A stretch of DNA of 64,000 bases from Garcia nutans (GCA_947685225.1 CANTUV010000003.1:4410001-4474000), one strand, 5' to 3'. Shown: positions 32,351 through 44,680, counted from the stretch's first letter. Notes: generated from the sequence alone by a model not told the origin. Numbers and translations: made by a program.

Positions 32351-32700
32351 AGAAAAATGTGTTGAGATATAGTCAAAAAGGAAAATTAAGCCCTCATTTT
32401 ATTGGACCACATGAAGTATTGGAAGGAGTTGGGTCGGTTTTACATAAATTAGCGCAGCTGCCGAAGTTGGATAGTATACATAATGTTTTTCATGTTTCTA
32501 TGCTTCGAAGGTATAGGTTCAATCCATCTTATGCTCTTTCAGTTGAATCTCTTGAGGTGAATCCTAATCTGACTTATGAAGAAGAACCGATAGCAATTAT
32601 GGCACAAGAAGTAAAAGAGTTAAGGAATAAGAAAGTGCCTTTAGTGAAAGTGTTGTGGAGGAACAATTCGACGGAGGAGGCTATGTGGGAAAGCGAGTAA
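32351..32700 (+). pseudogene. Chromovirus integrase C-terminus with chromodomain
   Basis: 113-residue open piece starting in SQKGKLSPHFIGPHEVLEGV, then HNVFHVSMLRRY, PIAIMAQEVKELRNKKVPLV and VLWRNNSTEEAMWESE. The last part is the chromodomain that tails integrase in chromoviruses and is thought to steer insertion toward histone-marked chromatin. It ends at a TAA at 32698-32700, just short of the polypurine tract. Upstream integrase is broken, so this is a remnant. Confidence 0.82.
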
Positions 32701-32767
32701 GTGATGTGGAACCAACACCCATAACTTTTTATAGCTTATACCAGGTAATTCGAAGATGAAACTATTT

Positions 32768-32780
32768 AAGGGAGAGAGAG
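32768..32780 (+). other. Polypurine tract of the plus-strand chromovirus
   Basis: AAGGGAGAGAGAG one base before the LTR start TGTAACTCCCC at 32782. It defines 32782 onward as the 3' LTR. Confidence 0.85.
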
Positions 32781-32781
32781 T

Positions 32782-33355
32782 TGTAACTCCCCAATTTTTA
32801 TTTAATTTACCTACATATATTAATTGGTGAGGGACTAAATATATAAATGAAATATATATATATATATAACATATAAATAGTTAAATGTAAATGGTAAATG
32901 AGGTAAAAAAGGTCAAAAGTAGAAAAGTTAATAATATAAAATATAATATAACTTAAAATATCTAAATAATTAAATATATATATATATATTAATATTGAAT
33001 AGATGAAGAAAAAAGTCAAAGACTCTAGAAATAAATTTGGTCTTCTTCTTCACTTTTCTCTTCTTGGCTAACTTTCATGGTGGAATTGGAGAATTGATTT
33101 TAAGTCTTCCACACATTAAATCTCTAACAAGGTTTTCAAGCTTTGAAGATAGTTTTGATTAAAGTTCAAGTAATAAGTAAGTTTCTCTAACCTTTAATGA
33201 GTTCCATTTGAGTAGAATTTCTAATGAATCATTAAATAATTACTTAGATGAAGTGGAATGAAGTTAATTGATGTGGATGTAATAAATGTAGGCTTGGAGC
33301 AGTGATTGGGTATATTTGGCTAGGGTTTGGAGAAGTAAAATGGAATTAGAGTTTT
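32782..33355 (+). repeat. 3' LTR of the plus-strand chromovirus, first part
   Basis: 574 bp of family B LTR start. It includes AT runs, a TATA-rich stretch (about 32850-32990) and a leader with TCTTCTTCTTCAC. It is interrupted at 33355 by the minus-strand chromovirus and resumes at 48950. Confidence 0.8.
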
Positions 33356-34204
33356 TGTAACATCGTCATACCCTATATATGTAGAATACATACACCCAGT
33401 ATATGTGAAATACATATATAAAGTATAAGAATGCCACAATTCTATTTAATAAAAGTTTTTACATTTCCAATTTAAAATCCTAAATACTTAAAATGTGTAT
33501 TTAAATAGTAAATATAATATTTTTTTATTAATTATAAATTCCAAAATAAGCATTTTATATAAAAATCTCTTGAAAAAATTCGTCAAAGTTTTGTCTGTAA
33601 ACTCGACATCCCAAAAATTCAATAAAACACAACCTATATAAAAATGCACTCCCAATAAACAAATCCCCATTTCACCAATACTTCTCAAATTCTCCATATT
33701 TCCTCGAAACATTTGTATATATACATATATATGTCAAAACACATATAAAAACCCCACATTACACAATTTATAAAAAATACTCTTTATAATTTACTAAGTA
33801 CTCAAATTATATTGATAATATACCAAATAAAAAATGTACTATAATATAAAATATATACATGATGGAAAATAGGTCTGATCTTGAAGTAGCAAAATCACCA
33901 CAAAGCTAGACACTACCAGATCTAAAAGAACCCCCCGGATCTATTGGATCACTCATGTCACCTGCTCGATGAATTACAATCATGCTAAGCTAAAAGCCTA
34001 GCGGTACAAACTTTAATAATAATGAAATTGTAATACAATGCTAAAGGATAATGCTTTTGTATGTGATATCACAATTTGGCATACAATTTCACTTTTAAAA
34101 CATAATCTTTCATCTTTTTATAATTCACATAAACACATACACAAACATGGGCCCAAACAAACTAATATATCATTCAAATACCATAGTTACTATTTTTGTC
34201 CATA

Positions 34205-34380
34205 TTGATACCAAGTGTCTAGCCCCGAATGCAAATCATATAACAGTGACGCATAGCGTCTAGCCCTGAAGTCAAAACATATATTAGTGATGCCTAGCAT
34301 CTAACCCCAAAGGCAAATAATGTATCAGTGATACCTAGCATCTAGCGCCAAAGGCAAATGATGAGGATAACCTCATAGGC
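34205..34380 (-). repeat. Tandem station (41-bp unit) in a family B LTR
   Basis: Four diverged units such as GCCTAGCATCTAACCCC followed by AAAGGCAAAT. The matching array is in the 5' LTR at about 46995-47165. It occupies the place where other family B LTRs have hairpin clusters. Confidence 0.6.
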
Positions 34381-35448
34381 ATGTCTCCAAACACAGAACT
34401 CTGGAAATTGAATAACATACTAGGCATACAAAAATACATGTTTTCCGTAATCACTTTTTCTGATCACATTGTCTCAATTTATTTTCTAATCACATTGTCT
34501 CATTTTCTCATTCATATTAATGTCAATTTATCATATCTCATTCTTTCATCACAATGTATGTCATTTTACATAAAAATCACATTACCCAAATATTTTTGGG
34601 TCATTTTCACATAATGGACATAATTCACATTTCATTCATTTTACCCATTAATAATGGCTTTTCATAATGCACATATTGCATACATAACAAGTCACATGTT
34701 ATAACACAATGTTCATGAACGTTCAAGCTACCAAGTGGCTTAACACATCTCCCATCCAAAGTGGGTTAGGCCTTATGTAATGCAATTATATCTCATTTAT
34801 CAAGAGTTTGCACTTACCTTAGAAAGCACTCAAATGCAAGCTAAAAATCTCCCACCAACCTTCACTTCGAACTTACCCTTCAACACTAGGGTTGGGAAAT
34901 TCACTTCCTCTTAATGCCTATACACAATTTGATCAAATACAATCATTTAAAATCACATTGTAAGATATTACAAGCATTAAATCTTAATTAAACATCACTC
35001 CTACAAATATCCCAAAATCTTGCCTAACCTTACTTTAACATTGGAAAACCATGTTAATCCATTTAAATTGATGCTTCAAGTTTATTTATATCCTTAAAAA
35101 TATATTAAAACATGTTTTAATCAATTACATTAAATAAACACGTGCTCTTTAAACAAAATCCTAAAATGCCATAACTTTCATCAATAAAGATTCTTCTTTC
35201 CAATTCATTTCAATTATTAATCCAAGCTTATTTCCATCACTTTTATCATTAAATAACATGATTTAAAAATTAAAAACAAAAAATCAACCATTCTTTGAAA
35301 ATTCCCTTTCAAAAACCTAAATTCAACACTACCTTATCCAAATTATAACCAAACTTGGTTAAATCCATCATTTGACTTTAAAATCCTTGTTTATGAATCA
35401 AAACAATACATTTGGAATCAATTTGCACAAATAAAATACATGATCTCT

Positions 35449-37657
35449 ATAGACCTTTGATTTTGGCCCTAAGCTAGTTCGGTCCTAATTAAAGATGGCC
35501 TAAATACTTATCGGTCCATTTCTTAATGGCTTAAACCTATTTTAAGCCTATGTTTTGATCGATCCAATTTTTATAAGGCCTAAATGAGTTTGGTTTTTTT
35601 ACAAACCATAAAATGTTTTGAAGGGTTTAAAACCTAAATTAAATAGTCTGGAAGCTATTTTGGTCGAATAGGGCTGCCTAGTTTGATATGGACCTTGTCC
35701 ATATCGAACTGGGACAAACTAGTTCAATATGGGCATCCATATTGAACTGGGACATGTCCAATTCGATATGGACTTATCCATATCAAATTGGAGTTACCCA
35801 GTTCGATATGGACATATCCATATCGACCTGGATAATCCCAGTTCGATATGGACATATCCATATCGACTTGGGCAAGCCCAATTTGATATGGTTTTGTTTT
35901 GGCAAATTCAGTTCGACATGGTCACATTTTATCATGAATTCAAATTATTTTAAGTGGATATGCCTCAAACAACCGTGTTTAATTTGAAAACTAATATAGG
36001 TTTATGAAGTTTAACCTAAGATCTTCTTATAAATACAAGAAGAATTAAAAAGCAGAGTGACGGCAATAAAGAAACAATAGCAATTAAGAAGAGAAAAACA
36101 AACAAAACCCTAGCAGCTTGAGTGAGCAATAAGAAGAAACACCAAACTATCAAACCAAAAGGCAGTGCTATACGTCTGTCTTTATCCCATTCAAACAAGA
36201 TTTTATAAGTTTAATAAACGTGAAATATTGGTGAAACTAACAACGAAGGTTTGCAATCCTTCATATAATTTGTTTTAAGCTTATAGTAATTCATTTATCT
36301 TATTTCATTATTCTATTTTTGTTCTTGTTTCATTATTTTGTTTAGTTTTTACATTTTTATGAAGCATCCAGTAATTCACCCCTAATTGCTTCATTAAATT
36401 ATTCTTGTTCCTACACTTTGATAAAAATGTCTAGTGACCTTACCCGAAGTATGTTCCAATAACTCACTTAGTTAAAACGTAACTCATACGGATTGCTGTG
36501 TTTATTGTCCATTATACTACATTAAATTATTTAATTGGCTTTCAAGATAACATGTTTAAATCAAAGTTTAATATTACAGTAGCTAAAATAATTTTTAAAA
36601 CCCTAGATGATCTAGTACCTAGATCCCTTTAAACTTCAAAACCCTAAAATATTTTTAAATACCAAAACCCTAAGGTCATTTTTTAAATACCAAAATTCCT
36701 GAGGATAGTTTTTGAATCCTAAACTCTAAAACCAATTTCTTAAGCTTTAAAACCCTAATCCTATTTTTCTATAGTTTTACTTTTATATAAACCCTAAAAC
36801 CCTAAACTTTGTTTCCTCAATCCAAAACAGTAACCCTGTTTTCCTAAAAACCAAAGCCCTAATTGTATTTTAATGAAACCCTAAAACATTAATCATATCT
36901 TATTAAAACACTAATTCATAAGTTAAAAACCCTAGTTTGTATATTAATTGTTCAATATGATATTTGAATGTAGAATTGATTGTTAATTTATATTTATGTC
37001 TTGAAGGATGTTTTATTACATTTTTATGTTGGATGTTTTGTTTAAATGCTTGAATAATTTAATTAATTGTTTATTTGGATTTTAAGATTGTAAAAGGCAT
37101 GTTTCCACTTCATGGGAGCCTCGGTTTTATCATGTAATTTAATTTATCATTTAAAGATTTTAAATTAATGTAAAAGGATATGTTTCCACCTTTGGGTGGG
37201 TATCCTGTTTATTTAGTTTTAAACATTGAATTGGTTGTAAGGGTACGTTTCCACCTCTTGTGGGTGCCCATTTATTATTTTATTTTGAACATTACTTTGA
37301 TTTTAATACAATGAGGTTTTATTTTAATTGTCACTTGTAATATGGGTGACATTATAAAAAGTCAAGAATTTTATAAGATTTAGACCTAAAAAGGAGGCCA
37401 GTTCTAATTAACTGAGCACTGTAGGGGTGCTAGGTCATTCTCACCTTCCTCATGCATACCAAACTTTTTGAACCCAATAGGGGGATAGGGATTTCTTAGT
37501 AATCGAGTCATTCAACCCTTTCTTTTTCCCGGCTCATCCGGGTGGCTACTCCATTTTCTCCAGGTTTAGGCCCGTGTTCTTTAAGGCCCTAAGCTTAAAA
37601 GTGCCAAAGTCACAAGAACCATTACATCGGGAGTGGGGGCGAAAATCCTTGATCACA
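35449..37657 (+). mobile_element. Family A solo LTR (copy A5) inside a chromovirus LTR
   Basis: 2209 bp starting TATAGACCTTTGATTTTGGCCC (TG changed to TA) and ending CTTGATCACA. Flanks are ATCTC (35444-35448) and ATTTC (37658-37662), a target duplication with one change. The uninterrupted sequence in the sister LTR near 48240 confirms the insertion point. Parts: hairpin station 35678-35925, TATAAATA 36028-36035, telobox-rich leader, conserved 3' block 37330-37650. It is the most diverged family A copy. Confidence 0.9.
35678..35925 (+). promoter_or_regulatory. Hairpin station of LTR copy A5, upstream of its TATA box
   Basis: Tandem inverted repeats about 40 bp apart. GTTCAATATGG (35722-35732) pairs with CCATATTGAAC (35737-35747). 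Two further units have arms TCGATATGGA and TCCATATCGA with loop CATA (about 35803-35826 and 35843-35866), and another has arms GATATGGAC and GTCCATATC (about 35680-35700). CG in one unit is CA/TG in another with the partner arm changed to match. TATAAATA follows about 100 bp later. Confidence 0.75.
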
Positions 37658-38368
37658 ATTTCACAAATCCAAATTTTCTATAACCCTAAATTAGGTCTTT
37701 CAACCAAACTTAACTCAAACTTAATCATTTCTTCAATCCAACTTAAGAATCATTAATAACTAATCAAATTAACTTCACACATACCCATTCAAGCCATTAA
37801 ATCATGCTAAGACAAAATCTCAAACTCAATATATTCAAATCTTTATGGAAATCAAAAGAAATAAGTTGCAAACTTACTATTTCAAGAGGAAATCACCAAA
37901 ATTCCACTTGAATCCTTGAAATCCTTTCAATTAATGAAGCTTGGAAGATGAAGAAAACCCTCTTGGATTGCTATGGAGGTTCGGCCTCCGAAGGAAGAAG
38001 AAGATGATGAAGACAACTTTTAATTTTCTCTTTCTTTCCACCATATATATATATATTATTTTATTATATTTTAATTAATTATTTAATTATTTATATAAAA
38101 AACCATAATTTCCCTCTTCCATTCAAAAATAATTTATTTTTAATTTATTTAAATAATTTTAATTTTTCAAAGTACATTTACAATTATGCCACTTGACTTT
38201 TGACTTTTGACATTAATAGTTGACTTTTGTATATATTATGTATATTTCAGATATACACTTCACTTTTTCACTTAAAATCCTTCCATTTTTATTTAAATTA
38301 CTTATTTAATATATTTAATTTAATTTTAATTTATTTTATTTAAGTTTTAAAAATTTATGGATGTTATA

Positions 38369-38384
38369 ATTCTCTCTCCCTAAA
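38369..38384 (-). other. Polypurine tract of the minus-strand chromovirus
   Basis: Minus-strand TTTAGGGAGAGAGAAT abuts the 3' LTR. It is close to the tract of the plus-strand element (AAGGGAGAGAGAG), supporting a shared family. Confidence 0.8.
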
Positions 38385-38416
38385 GAAAATTATCTGATAT
38401 CAACTCTGGAAGAACT

Positions 38417-39136
38417 GAGGATACTTGCTCTACATCATCTACTCACTCTTCCATGTCACCTCCTTAGTGACATGATTCCTCCAAAGAACCTTAACAAGTG
38501 GCACCTTCTTGTTTCTCAACTCTTTCATCTCTTGTGCCAAGATCGCCACTATTTCTTTTTATTAAGTCAGATTCGGATTCACCTTCAAAGACATTGTGTC
38601 TGACCTATACCTTCAAATCATAGAGACATGGAAGACATTGTGTATCTAGTCCAACTTGGGTGGCAGAGCCAATCTATAAGCCACTGGACCAACTCTCTCC
38701 AATACCTCATATGGTCCTATGAAACAAGGGCTTAACTTCTCTTTATAACCAAACCTCAAAATCTTCTTCCATGGTGACACCTTCGAAAACACTTTATCTC
38801 CCACACTAAACTTTATGTCTTTTCTCTTCAAATCTATATAGGATTTCTGTCGGTCTGAAGCGGCTTTCAAATGACCTCAAATCACCTTCACTTTCTCTTC
38901 CGTTTCCTTGATCAAATCTACACCAACCAGTTTACCTTCTCCAACCTTATCCTAACGTAAAGGTGTCATGCACTTCCTGCCATATAAGGCCTCATAAGGT
39001 GCCATCCCAATAATAGACTGATGACTTTTATTATAGGTGAAATCAATCAGTGGTAAGAATCTATCCCAACTCCAAATGAAATCAATGATACAGCTCTTCA
39101 ACATGTCATCTAGAATCTATATCGCTCTCTCTGACT
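38417..39136 (-). pseudogene. Chromovirus integrase C-terminal half with chromodomain
   Basis: Begins (minus) GQSERAI, the piece of the catalytic core holding the DDE Glu, directly beside the solo LTR. It continues with NKSHQSIIGMAPYEALYGRK, then SDRQKSYIDLKRKDIKFSVG and LSPCFIGPYEVLERVGPVAY (38870-38646), and a stop-interrupted chromodomain region to about 38420. It is the rest of the integrase cut at 42029. Stops and frame changes are present. Confidence 0.82.
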
Positions 39137-39141
39137 GCCCA

Positions 39142-42023
39142 TGTAATATCCCAAAATTTTTGAAAATTTCTAATTTTTGGAAAATTTGATAAAATAAATA
39201 ATAATTTAAAAGGATAAATTAAATTAATGGTTTAAATGAAAAATGAAGGAATTTTAAATGAAAAAGTGGCATATATATGTGATATTTATGTAAAATATAC
39301 ATAACATATAAAAGTCAACACTTTTTTAAAAAAAGTCAAAGTCCAATGGTATTTTTGTAAATAAATTTTAAAATTTAAAATTAATAAAATAATTCAAAAG
39401 TAAATTTTTTTTGAATGGAAGAGGGAATTTAGGACTTTTAATTTATTAAATAAATAATTAAATAATTAATTATTAAACTATTTTAATATATATATATATG
39501 GTTTAAAATAAAGATGAAAGGAAAAAAGAAAATTAAAAAGTCTTCATCTTCTTCTTCTTCTTCATCTAGGCCGAAACTCCATAGCCAACAAGGGGAGATT
39601 TTTTTCTTCTTCCATGCACCAAGGATTGAAAGAATTTTAAGGATTCAAGTAGAGTTTTAGAAGTTTCTTCATCAATTGGTAAGTTTCCAACTCTTTTCAT
39701 TAAATTCCATGGAAAATTGAATTATGTGAGTTTTGAATTTTTGAAGTAGTATGTTATAATTGTTGGAATTGGTGTGTATGATGTTATTTTGGGTAGTTAA
39801 CAATGATTTTAAGGTTAGATTGAAGAGATGATGGAGTTTGGATAAAGAATGGTGAAGAGAGAGAATTTAGAGTTATGGAACTTTTGGGTTTGTGAAAACA
39901 TGAGCTTTAATTGTGCAAATTGATTCCAAATGAGTTGTTTTGATGCATAAACAAGTATTTATAGTCAAATATTGGATTTGGTTGTTTTTGGTTGGAGTTT
40001 GAGAATGGAAGTGGAGATTTAGGGTTTTGGAAAAGTAATTTTTCAAAGTTGTTGAATTGTGTTATTTTATTTGTTTAAGCATGTTGTTTAGTGTTAAAAG
40101 TGATGAAAATAAGCTTGAAATGATTAATGGATTGTGTTGGAATGGAAAACCTTCAATGGAGGAAGGTTATGCCATTTTAGAATTTTGTGTATAAGAATGT
40201 ATTTTAGTAATGTAAATGGTTTAAATGTATTAAAATATGTTTTTAATAATATAAATAAACTTAAAACACTAATTTAAATGGAATAGAATGGAATTCTAAG
40301 GTTAAAGTAAGGAAAGGCTAAATTTTTAAAAATTTATAGGAGTGCTGTTTAATTATGGTTTAATATTGGAAATGCCATTAAATGTGATACTAAATTATTA
40401 TTTGTTATCACATTTGGTTTAGGCATTAAGGGAGGTTGATCTGCTTCATCCAAGTGGTGAAGGGCAAGTTGGAAAGATAGGGTTGAAGGTTGTTTAAGCT
40501 TGCTTTGGGTTGCTATTTGAGGTATGTACAATCTTTAAATACATTGGTTATGTTTGCATGACATTTGGGCTTAACTAATTTTGGTTGAAAAATGTGTTAA
40601 GCTACTTGGTACATTGGTTGTGCATGAATAATGTGCTATGACATTTGTAATGTCATATATATGTTAAATGCATTGTGAAAAGCCATTAATAATGGCTAAA
40701 TTGTGTAAATGTGATTAAAATGTGTATTATGTGGAAATACCCAATGTGATTGGGTAATGTGTTGTGAATGAAAAAAAAATGTGATATAATGTAATGAGAT
40801 ATGTGGAAATATAATGAAATGAATTGATATTGAGATAAATGAGAAAAGTGAGAAAAAAAATAAGAAAATAAGACAATGTGCATATATTGAATGTGTGACA
40901 ATGAGAAAGAGATTAATAATGAGAAATATGAATAAATTGTGTGTCTAGTATGTTATTCAATTTTCAGAGTTCTGTGTTTGGCGGCATGCCTATGATTGCC
41001 TACAAGCTAGACACTGGGCATCATTGTGAAAATATTTTTGAGGTGAAATGACTGGGTCGTAAGCCTCAAAAATAAATATTTAAAACTAGGCTGGGTGAAA
41101 TGACCATGCCGTAAGCTCAGGCCTAGTTGGATTATTACATTGATATATTGCCTATGGGGCTAGACACATGGTGTCATTATAGACTAAAACAGTAACTCAA
41201 AAATTTGAATAGCATATTAGTTATCTTTGGGGCCATGTTTGTGTTTGTTTTTATGTGAAATATTTGAAAAGTATAAGAAAATGGAATGATGTGATAGTTA
41301 TAAGCATTGTGCATTGTGCATTGGCATTGCATTTGATTTTATTATTATCAAAGTTTGTACCACTAGGCTTTGGCTTAGAGCGATTGTTTACATCGCGCAG
41401 GTGACAAGGTAGTTTCAGCTGAGCCAGAGAGTTCTTCTAGACTAGGTTGGGTCTACACTTATGGTTGAGCATGTAGAGTTCATATCGAGATCAGAAACAC
41501 TGTCAGCAGCATGTATATATTTTATGTTATTGTATATTTTGAGTATTATGCATAATATATTATGTTTTGGATTTTATGTATTGTAAACTATAAAGAAAAA
41601 TTGGGTTAAGTTATTTGAAATGGGAGTGTGAATGTATTCTAAATTATATATATATATATATAAATGTTTAAGAAATTTGGTGAAATTGAAGAGTATGGTT
41701 GAGATGGTGAATTGAAATTATTTGGGAGTGTGTTCTATTTGCAGGTTGTGTTTTGCTAAATTGTAGGAATGTCCAAATTATAGACAAAACTCTCGCAAAT
41801 TTTTTCCAAAGTTTTTCATAAAAAAATGTTTATTTTGGGTTCCTATAATGAACAAAGAATATTTATATACTATTTAATTTTATATGTTTAGTATTTGAAA
41901 TTTTAAATTTGAAATGTGAAAATTTTTTATTAAATTGGTCGGTGACATTTTTGTACCGTATATGCGTATTTTACATATGCTAGAAATATGTATTGTACGT
42001 ATATAGGGTATAAGGGTGTTACA
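39142..42023 (+). mobile_element. Family B solo LTR inside chromovirus integrase
   Basis: 2882 bp beginning TGTAATATCCCAAAATTTTTG and ending AAGGGTGTTACA, with a perfect 5-bp target duplication GCCCA (39137-39141 and 42024-42028). The integrase frame reads PQIDG before and QSER after the insertion, confirming both edges. It is opposite in orientation to its host. It carries a TATA-rich stretch near 39485-39500, a CTT run, a splice-donor-like GGTAAGTTT near 39678, a two-hairpin station (41034-41128) and the family B stem-loop (41363-41378). Short frames inside look accidental. Confidence 0.94.
41034..41128 (+). repeat. Two-hairpin station in a family B LTR
   Basis: Hairpin one: ATTTTTGAGG (41034-41043) with CCTCAAAAAT (41064-41073), 10 bp. 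Hairpin two: AACTAGGC (41084-41091) with GCCTAGTT (41121-41128), 8 bp. The arms are unrelated but both loops contain GGTGAAATGAC and CGTAAGC. Confidence 0.75.
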
Positions 42024-42028
42024 GCCCA

Positions 42029-42860
42029 TCTATCTGAGGATGGAAATTAGTACTAAAGTACAACCGAGAACACAAAGCATCCTGCAAAATCCTCCAAAAT
42101 CTCGATGTAAAACGAGGATCCCAGACACCAAAGAAACTGGAACTCCATGCAACCTCACTATCTCACTGATATACAGCTTAGCCAACCTCACAAGTGAATA
42201 GTCCATCCAAACTAAAAGAAAATGAGTTGTCTTCATCATCTGATCAACTATCACCCAAATGTCATCATGCTTCTTCTGTGTCAAAAGCAGTCTAGTCACA
42301 AAATCCATCGTCACTCGCTCCCATTTCCACTCTGACACTAATAATGGCTAAAGCAACCCTAAAGAAACTTGGTGTTCAACTTTTACTCTCTGGTAAGTGA
42401 GATATCTAGATACAAATTCTGCTATGTCCCTTTTTATACCTTACCACTAATAATGCTACTTTAAATCTTGATACACCTTGGTACTACCAGGGTGCATAGC
42501 ATAGAATGACTGATATGCTTCCTCTAAAATCTTCCTCTTCAATCCTGCATCATTAGGAATGTACAATCTATCTCTGTACCACAAACTGCCATCATCTCTC
42601 ACATGAAAGTTTCGAATCTCCCCCTTTTGGCAATCCATCACAATCTTCTAAATTTTCTTATCTACTAACTTGGCTTCCTTAATCTGATTCAACAAAACTA
42701 GCCTCAACTGTAACTGAGCCAACAATGCACCATCATCACAAGACTCAAATCTGGCATGCAACACTCTCAACTCAACAAGCAATGAGAGCAAATAGGCAGT
42801 CAAACTACCATAAACTTTCAACTCAAGGCATCCACAACTACATTTGCCTTGCAAGGATGA
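42029..42860 (-). pseudogene. Chromovirus integrase N-terminal half
   Basis: Right to left: linker, then FHVRDDGSLWYRDRLYIPND and KILEEAYQSFYAMHPGSTKV (42641-42456, HHCC region), a stop-broken stretch, then WERVTMDFVTRLLLTQKKHD (first catalytic Asp), VDQMMKTTHFLLVWM, VRLHGVPVSLVS (42338-42030). After that a frame change disrupts the region of the second Asp. It ends at PQIDG where the solo LTR entered. Confidence 0.83.
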
Positions 42861-43900
42861 TAATCAATCAAGTAGTCATAGTCTTTAATCAATTCCCACC
42901 AATGTCTCTATCTCAAATTCAATTCTCTCTGACCACCCAAGTACTTCAAACTCTTGTGATCGGCATAAATAAAGTATTTCTCCCCATATAAGTAATGCCG
43001 CCAAATTTTCAATGCAAAAACTATGGCTGCTAAATCCAAATCATGAGTCAGATAATTCAGCTCATGAGGCTTCAACTGTTGAAAGGCATAAGCAATGACT
43101 CTACCCTCCTGCATCAGAACACAACCTAGACCACTATGTAAAGCATCATTGTATACCACATAAGGTTTACCTTCTACAGGCAGGATAAGGACAAGAGCCT
43201 TAGTCAACATCTATCTCAACTGCTCAAAACTCTCCTGACACCGATCTATCCACACAAATCTAACCCCTTTCCAAAATAATCTAGTGAGTGGCGTAGCTAT
43301 CATAGAAAAATGCTTCACAAACTGATGATAATAACCTACCAATCTCAAAAAACTTCTAACCTCTGTCACATTCTTTGGTGGACTCCAATTCAAGATAGCC
43401 TTGACTTTACTCAGATCAACTCTAATACCCTCTACTGAAACCACATGACCAACAAAAGTCACCTGATCGAGCCAGAACTCATACTTAGACAACTTAGCAT
43501 ACAACTGCTTCTCTGTTAAAGTCTGCAATACAATCCGTACATGCCTGTCATGATCTTCCTCGTTATGCAAATACACTAGAATATCATCAATAAAGACCAC
43601 TACAAACTAATCTAAGTATGGTCTAAACACCTTGTTCATCAAATCCATAAATGTTGCTAGTGCATTCATCAATCCAAAGGGCATGACTAGAAACTCATAA
43701 TGCCCATAACTCGTACAAAAAACTATCTTGGGTACATCCACATCTCTAACTCTCAACTGATGGTACCCTGATCTCAAATCAATCTTAGAGAATAGGGCTA
43801 CTCCCTTTAAATGATCAAAGAGATCATTAATCTGAGGCAAAGGATACTTGTTCTTGATTGTCACTTTATTCAATTGCGGTAATCAATACATAATCTCAAT
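42861..43900 (-). pseudogene. Chromovirus reverse transcriptase and RNase H
   Basis: RT pieces 43873-43607 and 43600-43211: NKVTIKNKYPLPQINDLFDHL, FSKIDLRSGYHQLRV, LVMPFGLMNALATFMDLMNK, a stop, then VVVFIDDILVYLH (FIDD intact), LGHVVS-type text and FWKGVRFVWIDRC. RNase H 43210-42908: EGKPYVVYNDALHSGLG (relatives have YSDAS, so the catalytic Asp is kept), LNYLTHDLDLAAIVFALKI and YADHKSLKYL. One stop at 43606-43604, one after FEQLR. This is the best preserved pol part of the element. Confidence 0.88.
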
Positions 43901-44680
43901 GTGTCATTCTTCTTCTTCACAAACAAGACAGACGCTTCCTACGGTGACACACTAGGGGAAGTGAACCCTTTATCAAGCAACTCCTACAACTGCACCTTTA
44001 TCTCCTTTAACTCTGTAGGTGCCATTTGATAATGGGTAATAGAGATGAAAGCAGTACCAGGCTTTAGATTAATACCAAACTCAACCACTCTTATAGGAGG
44101 TACCCCTGGCAACTCATCAAGAAAAACATTTGGAAACTCAGCAATTGTATATATACTGTCAAGCTAGGAACCCACTACTCTGGTATCTAAAACATGATCA
44201 AAATATTCCTTACATCCCTTTTGGATCATCCTCCTAGCTAATACAGCTCAAATAACCATGGGTGAAAGTTGTCTCTACTCACTAGATACCACCACATCTC
44301 TACCATTATGAGTTTTCAGGGTAACACATTTTTGCTGACAGTCTACCACAGCCCCATGCTTGGATAACCAATGCATGTCCAGAATCAAATCATATTCTCC
44401 AAAAGGCATCTTAATCAGGTCACTGACAAACTCTTCATCTTGAACAACAACTGGGCTATCTTGGCATACCCTACTAACTACAACACTATGCCCTAAAGGA
44501 TTTATAACCAAAATATAAAATTCTAGGGACTCTGAATGCAAATCTCACAAGCAATATAGATGCACTGATGTATGAATGCATCGACCCAGGGTCTAACAAT
44601 GTACGAACTGAAGTACCAAGTAAAGTAAAAATATCAGCTATGACAGCTGAAGCATTCGACTGCCTCTGCATCACATAAAC
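43901..44680 (-). pseudogene. Chromovirus protease region
   Basis: Minus strand shows LLDPGSMHSYISASIL (44674-44486 piece), the aspartic protease active-site DPGS, then LGHSVVVSRVCQDSPVVVQ and GEYDLILDMHWLSKHGAVVD (44541-44275) and a broken linker to RT. Frames overlap by shifts near 44530. The protease would process Gag-Pol; frame breaks make it dead. Confidence 0.8.

Larger units (their letters stand above)
33356..38368 (-). repeat. 3' LTR of the minus-strand chromovirus, split by a family A solo LTR
   Basis: Plus strand starts TGTAACATCGTCATACCC and ends GGATGTTATA (TGTTACA in the 5' LTR). It holds four copies of a ~41-bp unit with CTAGCCCC and AAAGGCAAAT words (34205-34380) and the family B stem-loop (GCTAAGC 33984-33990, GCCTAGC 33996-34002). 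The insertion at 35449-37657 interrupts it. Confidence 0.85.

Noticed and set aside
35688..35987. Open frame with repeated IWTYPYQ/DMDISIST-like peptides
   Set aside because: It is translation of the hairpin station in LTR A5; the repeats are inverted DNA motifs, not a protein domain.
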